The notes under the pieces were generated by a model, which saw only the letters and a list, made by a program, of their open reading frames with translations, was not told where the DNA came from and ran no database searches. Of a DNA stretch of 64,000 nucleotides, positions 51,903 through 62,000 are shown piece after piece; within the stretch, counting starts at the first letter, position 1; each line of letters starts with the position of its first letter. The DNA lies in NCBI RefSeq assembly GCF_002265625.1, contig NZ_NOVE01000008.1:26637-90636 (forward strand), in the 5' to 3' direction. Origin of the DNA: Prevotella sp. 885 (lineage in GTDB: Bacteria > Bacteroidota > Bacteroidia > Bacteroidales > Bacteroidaceae). The translations under genes and the position numbers were made by a program.

Positions 51903-53090
51903 TTATTGGATGACGATGCGGAACGTGGTGATGCCATGCGTTTTGTCCTGACTTAGCGAAAGGCTGCCTCCGCTTACTCGCATGATTTGGCGGGATAGGG
52001 AGAGACCGATGCCGCTTCCTTCGGGCTTAGTGGTGAAGAAAGGAATGAAGATGTGGGAGGCTATGTCGTCGGGGATAAGCCCGGCGTTGTTGCTTACGTC
52101 GATGATGACGGCTTCATGTTCATTGGTGTAAGCGTGGAGGCGGATGAATGGTTTGGTGGTAGGTTCGGATTGCAAGTCATTGAAAGCCTCTACGGCATTT
52201 TTCAGAAGATTTGTCACTACGTGCGAGATAAGGCTCTCGTCGGCATAAGCTAACAAGTCCTTTGGCGTTACCGCTATTTCCACTTCATGATTGCAAAGCA
52301 TTGCCATACGTTCGAGGAACGGCTCCACATAGAATAGAGCGGGTTGAGGCTGTGGCACATGAGTGAAGCGGCGGTAGTTGTTGACGAAAGCCAAGAGTTC
52401 GGTTCCGGTCTTGTGGATGGTCTCCAATCCTTGCTTCAGCTTGGCTTGCTCTGTTGGTTGCGGTTCTGCTGCGTTCTGCTCTTCGTTATCGAGTTCTTTC
52501 AGCAAAGTCTCGCTGAGCGAAGTTACCGGCGTGATGGTATTCATTATTTCATGTGTCAGCACACGAATCAGCTTAATCCATGAGTCCACCTCTTGGTTGC
52601 TAAGCTCGTGGCTTACGTCGCTCAGGGCGATGATGCGCACATGCTTGCCTTTCAGCATGGCTTGCGTCTCATGCTTAGCCAGATGTTCGTCCTTTAGTCT
52701 CTCCCTTACCTGATTGATGTGGGTGAGCACGTCGGTGTCGAGCAATCGGAGAGCAGCCTGGTTGTGCTGCAAGATGTTGTCCTGACTGTCCACCACCATT
52801 ATGCCCGTATCCACCGCATTCAGTATCTGCTCGTAATATTTCTCCCGCTCCATCTGCTCCTCCCTTGTATGCTGCAGGAAAAGCTTGATGCGGTTAAGAG
52901 ATTGGTGCAGAATCTTGTCCTCCTTATTCCTTTTTTCTGTGGGGAAGTTGAAGGAGAAGTCGCCATTGTCAATGGCATCAAATAGGAAGCGCACCTTCTT
53001 GATGTTGCGACGATAGTGGCGGTAGAGGCGAACATAGCCCACTACAGCCACAAGCAAAACCACTATGATGACAATCAGTTTATAGTCCAT
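51903..53090 (-). CDS. Sensor histidine kinase (partner of NtrC-type regulator)
   Basis: A 395-aa kinase with one membrane segment at about 4-20 and almost no periplasmic part, so it probably senses a membrane or cytoplasmic signal. A HAMP-like/coiled stretch (30-85) and a PAS-like domain (about 85-165, ILNAVDTGIMVVDSQDNILQ) precede the phosphoacceptor His180 in VLTHEIMNTITP. The ATPase part has NLLKNAVEAF (N box) and FFTTKPEGSGIGLSLSRQIM (G boxes). It overlaps the upstream regulator gene by 11 bases and ends convergent to the efflux operon. This kinase type pairs with sigma-54 regulators. A role in control of the adjacent efflux operon is inferred from position and promoter type. Confidence 0.92.
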   Translation of the reverse strand: MDYKLIVIIVVLLVAVVGYVRLYRHYRRNIKKVRFLFDAIDNGDFSFNFPTEKRNKEDKILHQSLNRIKLFLQHTREEQMEREKYYEQILNAVDTGIMVVDSQDNILQHNQAALRLLDTDVLTHINQVRERLKDEHLAKHETQAMLKGKHVRIIALSDVSHELSNQEVDSWIKLIRVLTHEIMNTITPVTSLSETLLKELDNEEQNAAEPQPTEQAKLKQGLETIHKTGTELLAFVNNYRRFTHVPQPQPALFYVEPFLERMAMLCNHEVEIAVTPKDLLAYADESLISHVVTNLLKNAVEAFNDLQSEPTTKPFIRLHAYTNEHEAVIIDVSNNAGLIPDDIASHIFIPFFTTKPEGSGIGLSLSRQIMRVSGGSLSLSQDKTHGITTFRIVIQ

Positions 53091-54432
53091 ATCGCTTGAT
53101 CTTATTATAAAGCGTCTGACGGGAAATGCCCAGCCTTGCTGCCACCACCGACAGATTACCCTTGCATTCCTTGATGGTTTTCTCTATCATGCGACTCTCC
53201 ATCTCGTCGAGCGTCTGCACCTCCTCCAACGGTTTCTCCCTTCTCGTCTGGTTGCCGCCGTCGATATCCTCAGCCGAAATCATTCCGCCGTCGGACAATA
53301 TCACGGCTTTCTCGATGGCGTGCTGAAGCTCTCGGATATTGCCATACCAAGGCAGGCTTGTGAGCTTCTTCTCTGCCTCATCCGAGAAGCGAAGGTTAGT
53401 CTTGTTGTAAATGTCGCCATACTGACGAAGGAATCGGTTGGCGAGCGGCACGATGTCGGCCTTTCTCTGTCTGAGGGCTGGCAGTTCCAGGTGGATAGTG
53501 TTGATACGATAGAGCAAATCCTCTCTGAATTCGCCGTCGTTAACCATCTGCTGCAGATTGCGGTTGGTGGCGCAGACCAGTCGGACATCCACGGGTATCT
53601 GAGTGGAACCGCCCACTCTCACGATGCTTCTGCGTTGCAGGGCGGTGAGGAGCTTTGCCTGAAGGCTATACGAGAGGTTTCCGATTTCGTCCAGAAAGAT
53701 GGTGCTGCCATCTGCCAGCTCAAACTTGCCCGGTTTGTCCACCTTGGCATCCGTAAATGCGCCCTTCACATGACCGAACAGTTCGCTCTCGAAAAGGGTT
53801 TCCGAAATGGCTCCCATGTCCACCGGCAGCATCTTCTTACCGCTGCGAGCCGACAGCCGATGAATCTCGTTAGCCAATACCTCCTTGCCCGTACCGTTTT
53901 CGCCCGTGATAAGGATGTTGGCATCGGTGGCTGCCACCTTCTCCACCACGTGTCTCAAATCGGTCATCACCTCGCTCTCTCCCCAATACATCATGCCTTG
54001 TGCATTCTTTCCTCCAAGCTTGCCCGCGGCTTTGTCCGCAGCCTTGTTCTTGTCCCTTGCCTCCGTCAGCGTGCTGATCATCTTCCCGTTGTCGAAAGGC
54101 TTGACGATGAAGTCGGCTGCACCTTCCTTGATGCCCGTTACGGCAAGCTGTATGTCGGCATAAGCGGTGAAGAGCACCACCTCGGTCTTCGGACTAAGGC
54201 TCTTGATTTCTCTAAGCCAAAAGAGGCCCTCGTTCCCCGAATTGATGCCACTCGAAAAGTTCATGTCGAGCAAAACCACGTCAGGATGTTCCTCTCTGAG
54301 TTTGGCAGGAATTGAGTTAGGGTTGGCTATAGTGATGATATTGGCGAATACGGGTTCGAGCAACATCCTCACCGTAGTGAGAATATTGCGGTTGTCATCA
54401 ACAATAAGTATCGTTCCTTGTTTCTTTATCAT
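53080..54432 (-). CDS. Sigma-54-dependent response regulator, NtrC family
   Basis: A 450-aa regulator with a receiver domain at 1-125 (phosphoacceptor Asp56 in VVLLDMNF, Lys111), an AAA+ sigma-54 activation domain at about 148-380 (Walker A GENGTGKE at 177-184, LDEIGNLS as Walker B), and a Fis-type helix-turn-helix at the end (GNLSVVAARLGISRQTLYNK). The loop that touches sigma-54 reads GAFTDA (224-229) rather than GAFTGA. The kinase gene overlaps its 3' end. Its target is probably the sigma-54-type promoter at 45941 with the palindrome at 45846-45885. No clear promoter is visible in the 32-base gap upstream, so it may share the transcript of the ATPase gene or use an atypical promoter. Confidence 0.94.
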   Translation of the reverse strand: MIKKQGTILIVDDNRNILTTVRMLLEPVFANIITIANPNSIPAKLREEHPDVVLLDMNFSSGINSGNEGLFWLREIKSLSPKTEVVLFTAYADIQLAVTGIKEGAADFIVKPFDNGKMISTLTEARDKNKAADKAAGKLGGKNAQGMMYWGESEVMTDLRHVVEKVAATDANILITGENGTGKEVLANEIHRLSARSGKKMLPVDMGAISETLFESELFGHVKGAFTDAKVDKPGKFELADGSTIFLDEIGNLSYSLQAKLLTALQRRSIVRVGGSTQIPVDVRLVCATNRNLQQMVNDGEFREDLLYRINTIHLELPALRQRKADIVPLANRFLRQYGDIYNKTNLRFSDEAEKKLTSLPWYGNIRELQHAIEKAVILSDGGMISAEDIDGGNQTRREKPLEEVQTLDEMESRMIEKTIKECKGNLSVVAARLGISRQTLYNKIKRYGL

Positions 54433-54464
54433 GGTTTGATTTTTATATGATGATATCTTCCTCT

Positions 54465-55793
54465 TTAATTCTTATTTTCCAGAAGAAAAGCCATATAGAG
54501 CGGAATGATTAGTGTTTGTGGCGCTGTGCCAACATTCACATCACCCAGTTTGATTGCATTAGCCACATGATACTTATTGGGATTTGCAAGAATGGTCTTG
54601 GCGCTTTTGATATTACCGTTAGTTGCCTTAACTTCCACCAGAGTGGACTCTCCATTGTATCTTGTGACAAAATCAATCTCCAATCCCGAATCCTTACGGA
54701 AATAATATAGTTTGCGATTCATCTTACCAAAGATATCTGCCACCAGATTTTCGAAAATAGCTCCCTTGTATCCATATAGATTGCCTTGCAGGATGTCTGC
54801 AGCAGTTCCTTGTTCAAGCATACTGACGAAAAGTCCTGTGTCTGTCATATAAACTTTGAATTGGTCTGGAATGGCATTACCGTCAAGTGGGAGTTCCGGA
54901 GATGAAAGATTGTAGCAACGGCGGACAATGCCGGCATCTTCTATCCATTGCAAGCTGCCTTGATAGTCACGACCTCTTCCGTTGGGTCGTACTATGGAGT
55001 ATGCGAATTTCTTGTTTTCCTTGCTTAATTGACGTGGTATAGACTCAAAGCATTCTCTTATACGTGATTTGTCAGATTGTGGAGCATACTTCAGCATATC
55101 TACTTTGTATTCCTCAATGATGGCTTTTTGCATTCGTAGAACGTTTTGCATGTTATGAGTTTCCATAAACACGCTGACAGCCCGTGGCATTCCGCCAACT
55201 ATGCAATATTGTAGCAACAGCTGGCGCATTCGTTGGTGAATGGCATCTTGCACAGGAGTACGTTCTTCCATACAGCGACTTAGATAATCGGTGGTCATTT
55301 TCTGAATGCCATTCGCCCATAGCCATTCTTCGAAATCCATTGGATACATATCTATGATGGTCTCATAACCTACCGGAATCGGAGCTTCTGCCGAAACATT
55401 GGTATGATAACCACTTACTCCCAATAGCGATCCCGTACCTATTACGTCGTATCTGCCGTCTGTCTTGAAGAATTTCAAGGCTGTGCGTGCACGAGGACAT
55501 TCCTGTATTTCGTCAAAGATTATACAGGTCTTGCCCGATATGAAAGTGGCATCTGGTATCAAGGTGGAAAGTGTCATGCAGATATTGTCGATATCCAAAC
55601 CGCCATCAAAAACAGACTTGTATTCTGGATGTTGGAAAAAGTCGAGATAAACGATATGCTCATAATTATTATGAGCAAAATCGAGTACAGAGAATGTCTT
55701 TCCGCATTGGCGACATCCTTTGATGATAAGAGGCATTTTATGCTTATCACTCTTCCATTCTTTGAGGTATTCCTCGATTTTTCGTTTAAACAT
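54465..55793 (-). CDS. AAA_14/DUF4143-type ATPase
   Basis: A 442-aa protein of the ATP-binding family with an AAA_14 domain at about 18-150 and a DUF4143 domain at about 220-400. Walker A is KGCRQCGKTFSV (Gly31-Lys32-Thr33) and Walker B is CIIFDEIQECPRA. DUF4143 shows YMTDTGLFVSML and, at its end, RKDSGLEIDFVTRYNGESTLV with VEVKATNG, a PD-(D/E)XK-like core (E-I-D-F and E-V-K). The family is abundant in Bacteroidetes and archaea; its function is not established. The mRNA leader of about 130 bases contains 33-bp tandem repeats. The gene is intact. Confidence 0.9.
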   Translation of the reverse strand: MFKRKIEEYLKEWKSDKHKMPLIIKGCRQCGKTFSVLDFAHNNYEHIVYLDFFQHPEYKSVFDGGLDIDNICMTLSTLIPDATFISGKTCIIFDEIQECPRARTALKFFKTDGRYDVIGTGSLLGVSGYHTNVSAEAPIPVGYETIIDMYPMDFEEWLWANGIQKMTTDYLSRCMEERTPVQDAIHQRMRQLLLQYCIVGGMPRAVSVFMETHNMQNVLRMQKAIIEEYKVDMLKYAPQSDKSRIRECFESIPRQLSKENKKFAYSIVRPNGRGRDYQGSLQWIEDAGIVRRCYNLSSPELPLDGNAIPDQFKVYMTDTGLFVSMLEQGTAADILQGNLYGYKGAIFENLVADIFGKMNRKLYYFRKDSGLEIDFVTRYNGESTLVEVKATNGNIKSAKTILANPNKYHVANAIKLGDVNVGTAPQTLIIPLYMAFLLENKN

Positions 55794-55834
55794 TTGGTTG
55801 CTAATGATTTATGATTGATTTTGCTTTTGCTTAT

Positions 55835-55922
55835 GCACGTTTTTCAAGGGACTTTTCTTGAAGTCATGCACGTTTTCCAAGGGACTTTTCTTGAAGTCTT
55901 GCACGTTTTCCAAGGGACTTTT
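55835..55922 (-). repeat. 33-bp tandem repeat (2.7 units) in the leader of the DUF4143-type ATPase gene
   Basis: Units begin at 55835, 55868 and 55901 on the plus strand (GCACGTTTTCCAAGGGACTT…), the last ending at 55922. They lie between the promoter at 55929 and the ATG at 55793, so they are transcribed on the minus strand. In the RNA each full unit can form GACUU-CAAGAA-AAGUC. The units differ by only one or two bases. There are no spacers, so it is not a CRISPR. A role in control of the ATPase gene is possible. Confidence 0.8.
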
Positions 55923-55928
55923 ATTTTG

Positions 55929-55958
55929 CAAAGATAAAATAAAATGCTGAGAAAGCAA
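55929..55958 (-). promoter_or_regulatory. Promoter of the DUF4143-type ATPase gene
   Basis: On the minus strand TTG (55956-55958), a 19-base spacer and TATCTTTG (55929-55936) match the Bacteroidetes promoter. The transcript would start near 55923, just before the 33-bp repeats. Confidence 0.7.
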
Positions 55959-56070
55959 TGATTAAAGTACGAAAAAGCTGATTGTAAAGTCAAATTGTTG
56001 CTTTCCCAGACTGACCATTTTGCATATTCTAACACGTCTTCATATCATAAAACACGTCTTAATGACCATC

Positions 56071-56461
56071 ATGCAAATATTGTCTAAAGAGTAAAAACAT
56101 GTTACAAAATAAAAATTGATTCTAGAGTTCTGGTTTGCTGTTTTTACGGTGTTTTGCTGTGCAAACAGCACCCGAGCTTACCAATAGCGCACTTTTACAC
56201 TACAATAGTGCCACTATTAGAGTGTAAAAGTGGCGCTATTGCATGATAAAAGTGGCACTATTGTAGTGTAAAAGTGGCGCTATTGCAGCAGAAAACGGCT
56301 CTTTTGCGAGTCTGATTTCATAACGTTTTGTCAGAAAACCGCATAACGCGCTGTGTATGAATCTGTTGTCTCAAAACGCTCAAAACTCGAGAATTTCGCA
56401 CCAAAGATTTTGTTGTGCGCTGGGCTCATAGTATTGAGCATCAGAAATGCAAATATTGTCT
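56071..56461. repeat. Dispersed intergenic element, copy B (391 bp)
   Basis: The element is bounded by direct copies of ATGCAAATATTGTCT (56071-56085 and 56447-56461). It shares with copy A the left block (GTTACAAAATAAAAATTG), the right foldable block (ACGCTCAAAACTCGAGAA, TTTCGCACCAAAGATTT) and a centre of six 22-bp units at 56180-56311, of which those at 56224, 56246 and 56268 read TAAAAGTGGC(G/A)CTATTG. Bases 56190-56215 and 56251-56276 are perfect 26-bp inverted copies. It ends 10 bases from the C10 protease stop codon. Between this element and 55958 I see only two AACACGTCTT words (56031, 56051). Confidence 0.82.
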
Positions 56462-56471
56462 TTGGCATAGG

Positions 56472-59009
56472 TCACTTAACGAGTATCTTCTTGCCCTTTA
56501 CAACGTATACGCCTGACGGCAGACCGTTGAGAGAGTGGGCTTGCTTGCGAACCAACTGTCCGGTGGGAGAGTAGATGTCGCAGGGTTTTCCGTTCAGCAT
56601 TGTGTCTGCTTCTACGGCTGTGATGCCGGTGGCGCCGGTGACGGTCAGCTTGCCGTTGGTGTAAGAGAGGTCGTAGTTGTCGGCATCGCCGCCTTCCACG
56701 ACAATCTCGTATTCGCCCTCGGGTGAGTTCTCGTCTGCCACACACGTTATCTGCGGCTTCTCATTGAATACGCTCTCCGTATCGCCGTTGCGGAATCCTT
56801 CGTAGCGGAGGGTGAACTCAGGATTGCTTTCTCCCTTGCCACGTGTGGCGTCTTCCACGATCACTTCCAGCGGAGCACGCTTGATGATCAGATAGCCGTC
56901 CTCAAACTCCACGTCCTCGTCCTGGATGGTTCCGCGTCCGATCTTGATCTTGTAACGTCCGGCATCAGAAGTTTTGTCTGCCTCGCATGTCAGCTCAGGC
57001 TTTCCTTCCAGCTCTGCACCGATGACGGTGTAGGTGAGTTCAGGATTGTCGTCGCCATAGATGCGTGAGAGATTGCGTGCCTTGACGGTAACGCCGAACT
57101 CCACGATGTTCGTGAATTCCTTCCACTGTGCCAAAGAAGCGTAGCGTGCCTTGCTGCCTGCACGTACTGTCAGCTTGCAGGTCTGGGTGTTGGCTGCTGC
57201 GAAGACGTCGGTGCCGAGCTGTGGGATGGTCTTAGGTCTGACCTTCAGTTCCTCCATTGACCAGCAGTAGCCGAAGGCTTCTCTGCCGATGTTCTTGACA
57301 TCGTTGCCGATGGCTATCTTGCGTACCATGCTGCAACCGGCAAGTGCATAGTCGTCGATGGTCTTCACTCCGTCGGGGATGTTGATGTCTTCTCTGACGA
57401 GAGGCGTGACAGCCCTCAGAGTGGTCTTGTCCGTATTGTAAATCATGTTGCCGACCACCTTGAAGTTGGCGTCAGCGGCAGGAGTGAGACTTACGTGGCT
57501 CAGCTTGTTGCAGTAAGCCCATACGCCCTTTCCGAAGTTGTGGATGCCTGCCGACGGGAAGCTGATCTCTTCCATGCTGCATCCATAGAACAGCTTGTCT
57601 GGCAATGTGTTGTCCGCCTTGATGGTGAGCTTGTTGCCCTTGTCGATGAGATAATAGTCAGATCCTGCAAGGATGTTGGTGTTGCTAAGGTCGAGTTTCT
57701 GCAGTCTGCCGCGAGTGCGACCGCCGTTTTCGTCCACGCCAGCCATCTCACGGATGGTGCGGATGTCGGTGGCATTGATGTCACCGTTGACCTTCAGACC
57801 TTCGTAATGGAAGAACGATTCCTCTTCCAGCAGCGAGCGGAGCGTACCTGGCTTCGTCACGCTTACTTCGCCGGAGATGCGGCTGATGGCAGGTGTCGGC
57901 TCGATGTTGATGACAGCCTCCTGCATCTGTGTGAACTTATAGCCGACGGGGTCGAGGATGGCTATGTCGTAATAGCCGTTCTGATCACCGTTCCATCCCC
58001 AGTTGACGTGCACCAGTCCCTCTGCGTCGTAGCCGTCAAGAACGAAGGAATGGCCCTCGCGCTGCTTTGTGAATCCGCCGTAGACGATAGGCAGATTGCG
58101 GCTGAGCTGGTCGTAGATGACGTTCATCCATCCCTGCTCGCTATAGTCCTCACGCTCCAGATACTTCACGTCGGTCAGTCCGTAATAGCGCTGCAGACCT
58201 CTGGCAAGAGTTTCGTGGAGCGTGCCGCTACCGCCTTGTGCGGTTGAACCGTAGTCCATGTCGGCTGCCACGCCAAGGTCTCTCATCAGCACAGCCACGG
58301 CGTCAGCCTCTTGAGTGGAGTAGCCTTTGTCGTAAACGTCTATCATATTGGTCCAGTCGTAGATGCTTTTCTCGAAGTCTACGCTGATGGCAACGCCTGA
58401 TGTCATGCCGTAGGGATAATAGATGGTATGGCTGCCCATACCGTTCTTGGGTCCCTTATGATAATAGAACACCTGTGCCGTGGACGTGGCGGCGCATCCC
58501 GTGAGACATCTGCCCGAGCCGTCCGTGGCGATGGGGCAGAGGTTGTTGAACGGTGCCTCCTGACCCCACTTGGTGGTGAGGAGCATGGGGACTGCTTCAG
58601 GGAAGTTGCCGTCGGTAGGCTTTGTGGTGCGAGCAATGGTCTTGCCTTCTTCCACATTCTTCTTCACCACCTCGCTGACAGCGCTGAGCCACCACTTGAA
58701 GCTCTCGTTCCCTGCCTTGTCGTCGAAGCTGCTCTCCGAATAGCCGAGCACGGCAGGAACAAGGTCGTCATTGGCGATGATGGCAAATCCGCCGTTGTCG
58801 TATCCGAAGACTGTGTAATCGTCTGCAGCCTTGAGCTGCTTCATCGGCGCTTTCTTAGCCTTCATCATCTTCGACAACTGTCCCTTACTGAAAGCTGCCG
58901 TGGCTGCCTGCATCTTCTGCTGTAGGGTTCGGGGCTTGGCGTTCAGTGCGCTTGGCATAAGTAATGCCAAGCACATTGTAGCCAAAACCATATTATAACT
59001 TTTGTTCAT
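56472..59009 (-). CDS. Secreted C10-family cysteine protease with LRR, MBG and T9SS-type tail
   Basis: An 845-aa exported protease of the streptopain/SpeB-like C10 family. A signal peptide ends near 24 (SALNA/KPR). An inhibitory propeptide (about 25-135) has the WWLSAVSEVVKK stretch. The peptidase domain (about 140-375) has Cys172 in LTGCAATSTAQVFYYH, His320 in REGHSFVLDGYD and the VNWGWNG loop that helps position it. BspA-type leucine-rich repeats follow at about 400-610, then two MBG (YGD/Y-type) beta domains at about 625-790, and a short T9SS-like tail (DIYSPTGQLV…SGVYVVKGKKILVK). It should be active at the surface or outside the cell. It follows the anchor-J gene by 34 bases and is probably co-transcribed with it. 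Confidence 0.9.
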   Translation of the reverse strand: MNKSYNMVLATMCLALLMPSALNAKPRTLQQKMQAATAAFSKGQLSKMMKAKKAPMKQLKAADDYTVFGYDNGGFAIIANDDLVPAVLGYSESSFDDKAGNESFKWWLSAVSEVVKKNVEEGKTIARTTKPTDGNFPEAVPMLLTTKWGQEAPFNNLCPIATDGSGRCLTGCAATSTAQVFYYHKGPKNGMGSHTIYYPYGMTSGVAISVDFEKSIYDWTNMIDVYDKGYSTQEADAVAVLMRDLGVAADMDYGSTAQGGSGTLHETLARGLQRYYGLTDVKYLEREDYSEQGWMNVIYDQLSRNLPIVYGGFTKQREGHSFVLDGYDAEGLVHVNWGWNGDQNGYYDIAILDPVGYKFTQMQEAVINIEPTPAISRISGEVSVTKPGTLRSLLEEESFFHYEGLKVNGDINATDIRTIREMAGVDENGGRTRGRLQKLDLSNTNILAGSDYYLIDKGNKLTIKADNTLPDKLFYGCSMEEISFPSAGIHNFGKGVWAYCNKLSHVSLTPAADANFKVVGNMIYNTDKTTLRAVTPLVREDINIPDGVKTIDDYALAGCSMVRKIAIGNDVKNIGREAFGYCWSMEELKVRPKTIPQLGTDVFAAANTQTCKLTVRAGSKARYASLAQWKEFTNIVEFGVTVKARNLSRIYGDDNPELTYTVIGAELEGKPELTCEADKTSDAGRYKIKIGRGTIQDEDVEFEDGYLIIKRAPLEVIVEDATRGKGESNPEFTLRYEGFRNGDTESVFNEKPQITCVADENSPEGEYEIVVEGGDADNYDLSYTNGKLTVTGATGITAVEADTMLNGKPCDIYSPTGQLVRKQAHSLNGLPSGVYVVKGKKILVK

Positions 59010-59043
59010 GGTTTTCGTTTGTTGGTTTCACATTCCAGTTTTT

Positions 59044-62000
59044 TTACTTCACTGCAATCTTCTTGCCGTTAACTACGTAGACTCCCTTCTTGAGCAGGTT
59101 GAGGTTCTTCACGCCCTTTGCCACGCAGATGCCGTCTGTTGTGTAGACGTCGAATGTCTTGCTGTCAGCAGAGATGTTGTCCAGTCCGGTAAGAATCTGA
59201 GCGAGTGTTGCCTCCGACTCTTCGCTGGCGTATACTGCTGTGACGCCATATACATGACTGTTGGTGTCAGAGAGATTTGCATCCTTGTCGACGAAGTTGC
59301 GAACGTCAGCTGTTACATTGCCGATGAGCTTGCCGTCACGATAGATGTTGTAGCCGGTTACCTTGCCTGCGCCGTATGAATAGGTGATGTCGTCAATCAT
59401 GAAGAAGAACGGATTGTCCCATGTCGCAGTGTTGTGGTTGATGGCGAAGTATTTGGCACCTGCCGGCAACTGCACCTTTATCTCCTCCCATGCACCGCTT
59501 GTAAGACTGAATGTCTCGCCAATCTTGTTAAACGACTCGCGTTTATTATCAGTAGTAGAGTAGAGCACGTTGAAGGTCTCCTTATGCGTAACCTCGCTGT
59601 CCTTGAAGTTCTTTGCCCAGAAGCTTATCTCCTGAGCGTCGCCTGAGAGTTCCGGACTGTAGAGCCAGTTGTTCTGGGCCATGTCATATCCTTCTGCGTC
59701 AACTCGGTAAAGGGCTGCAATATACTTGTCGCCAGTGTGTGCCTTAAAGTCGGATGCCTGATTGAGTTGTGCTGCTGTGAGCCATCCGTTAGCAGGCTCG
59801 AAGAGCATGAATCCGTAGTTAGAACCCTGGTTCGGGAACTTGTACTTATCGAATACACCTCCAGTTGTACCAGAGTTTACAGCCTCTGAATGGAAAGCTC
59901 CGAAGTTGTCCTGGCTCCATGATGTTCCGTCCTCGAAGCTCTCGGTAACGGTCTCTGTATTGGTGATTACCGGAGTCCATGAGATGTTCACACCCTCTTC
60001 TGTATTGTTGGTGTTCACCTGTTCGGGTTTCGGCTTAGCGCTTGTGGTGTATCCAATGTTTGCAGACACCACGTTGTCGTCCTCGAAGAGATCGTAAGCA
60101 TAGTCGATTTCTGCCTTAAGCTCCACGTTGTCGTTCTGGTCGAGCTTGTTGCTCTGGAATGCGAAGTCAACGTCTGTGAATCTGTAAGCATCCAGAGTCT
60201 CAGTTATCTTCTTGGTCTCCACCAGCTTGTCGTTGGCATAGAGCTTCACCTTGAAGTTCTTGGCAGGATTCTCGCCGAAGTTGTTCACTCTTACCTTCAC
60301 GTTAGCCACGCCACCCTTCAATACTGTCTTCGGTGTTTCGATTTCGGCGTTGAGGTCGTCAGTCTGTGTGTCGCGTACGAAGAGGCGGTCAATGTAGATT
60401 TCTTCATAGCTCTTGCCCTGTACGGCGAAGTCGAAGGTGATGAACGGTTCGTTAGCCCACGGACTGAGGTCGATGCCGGATGCGCTCCAGTCGCCTCCCT
60501 GCAGGTTGGCGTAGTCAATGACGTCTGCCTCATGCTTGATGCCGTCAGGAGTCTCCACCTCTACCGTAATCTTTGCCTTGCTGCCTTCTGCTGCCTTGTG
60601 ATGGAACATCAGCTTGGGAGCTGTAGCGCCACCGAGACTGATCTTGCCTGAACCGAGGTACGAGATGTCGTCGTCGTTCTTCGGCACGAGATAGAAGCAG
60701 CCGCCGTCGTTGTCAACCGAGTTTTTAGAGAGCTCGAAGTCAGACTTGCCGGTTCCCCATGCTGCCCAAAGGATGCCGTAGAACATATAGTTCTTTACGC
60801 TGGCAGAGAACGGGATGTCGTAAGGCTTGCCCTGGATGTATGAAGGCAATGGTATGTACGCACTGCTGCCGTAATCGTTGGCTGCGTTGATGAAGAGTGT
60901 CTTTACGGTCTGCTCCGCTCCGTCATTAGGATTGACGTCGAGGTCGAAGTATGTCTTGCCTACTGTGTTTCCCACAGGAGTATATGTAGGTTTATAGTCA
61001 GAACCGTCAGATTCGGCGAGCGTATAGGTGAGCTTCTCGGGGTTGAGATAGCCACCGTGTATGCCCTTCTCTGGAGCGTTCCAGTTAAAACGTACTGAGT
61101 TGGTATTTGTTTCGGTGTTAGCCTTTACCGGAGTAGTGGGGCTATCTTCGCCTACGTATACTGCCACCGGTGTGCAATAGAAGCTTGCGCCCTTCTCGTT
61201 TACGGCTGCCACGCTGTATACGTTGACACCATTGACCGGTGTGTTGTCTGTGTATTCCACCTTTGCGCCAGGAGCTGCAGCAGGAATCTCTGCCACCACC
61301 TTACCCGTGCGACGGAGCTGGAAACCGGTGATATTGTCAAGAGTCTTGCCGTTGAGGGTCTTTGTCGGAGCTGTGAAGCTGATTTTTGTGGAGAGAGTTC
61401 CCTGCGGGTCGGCTTCCACATTGAGTTCCGTCACCTGGTCAGGAGCGAGATTGTCCACACCTGCCGTGACATTGATGTCGTCAATCTTTACGCCCATGGC
61501 TTCTCCCAGTACTGAGAGTGCATGGAATCCGAGGTAGATAACCTCATCCTTGTCTGCTTCGAGAGTGAGCGTAACCGTCTCAAAGTCGGAACGCTTGATG
61601 GTGGTCTGCGGCATCAGAGTCTTATTCATACCTTCCACAGTGGGTGCTGAGCCGTATTTCACCTCGAACTGCTCCTCATAATATTTGTATAGTCCTGAGA
61701 GTCGGAAAGAGATGTTATACTTGTGGTTGGCCTTTACCTTGAGTGCGGGTGTAATCAGCCAGTCGTTGAAGCTGTGCTTCTCCTCTCCACGAAGTATTTG
61801 GGCGTAACCGTCGTAACCATTGAACATGTCAGCCTCTTTGAGAGACCATGTTTTGCCGTCATTGTCGGCATCCATAACGGTGAAGTAAGCCAAGTCGTAC
61901 TTAGCGTCGAATCCGTTGTAGAAAGGCGGAGTGATGGGGTCGCCGTAGGCTATGTAGTTGGTGACGATTTCGTCGCCCTTAGTGCCGTTGTTGCTTGGCG

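Noticed and set aside
55835..55922. CRISPR array
   Set aside because: Units are contiguous at 33 bp without spacers and there are no cas genes.
56250..56266. Sigma-54 promoter (TGGCAC) in repeat copy B
   Set aside because: TGGCAC is part of the 22-bp unit and is not followed by a TTGC-like -12 box.
57495..58247. 250-codon plus-strand frame
   Set aside because: Opposite the C10 protease gene; no domain and no ribosome-binding site.
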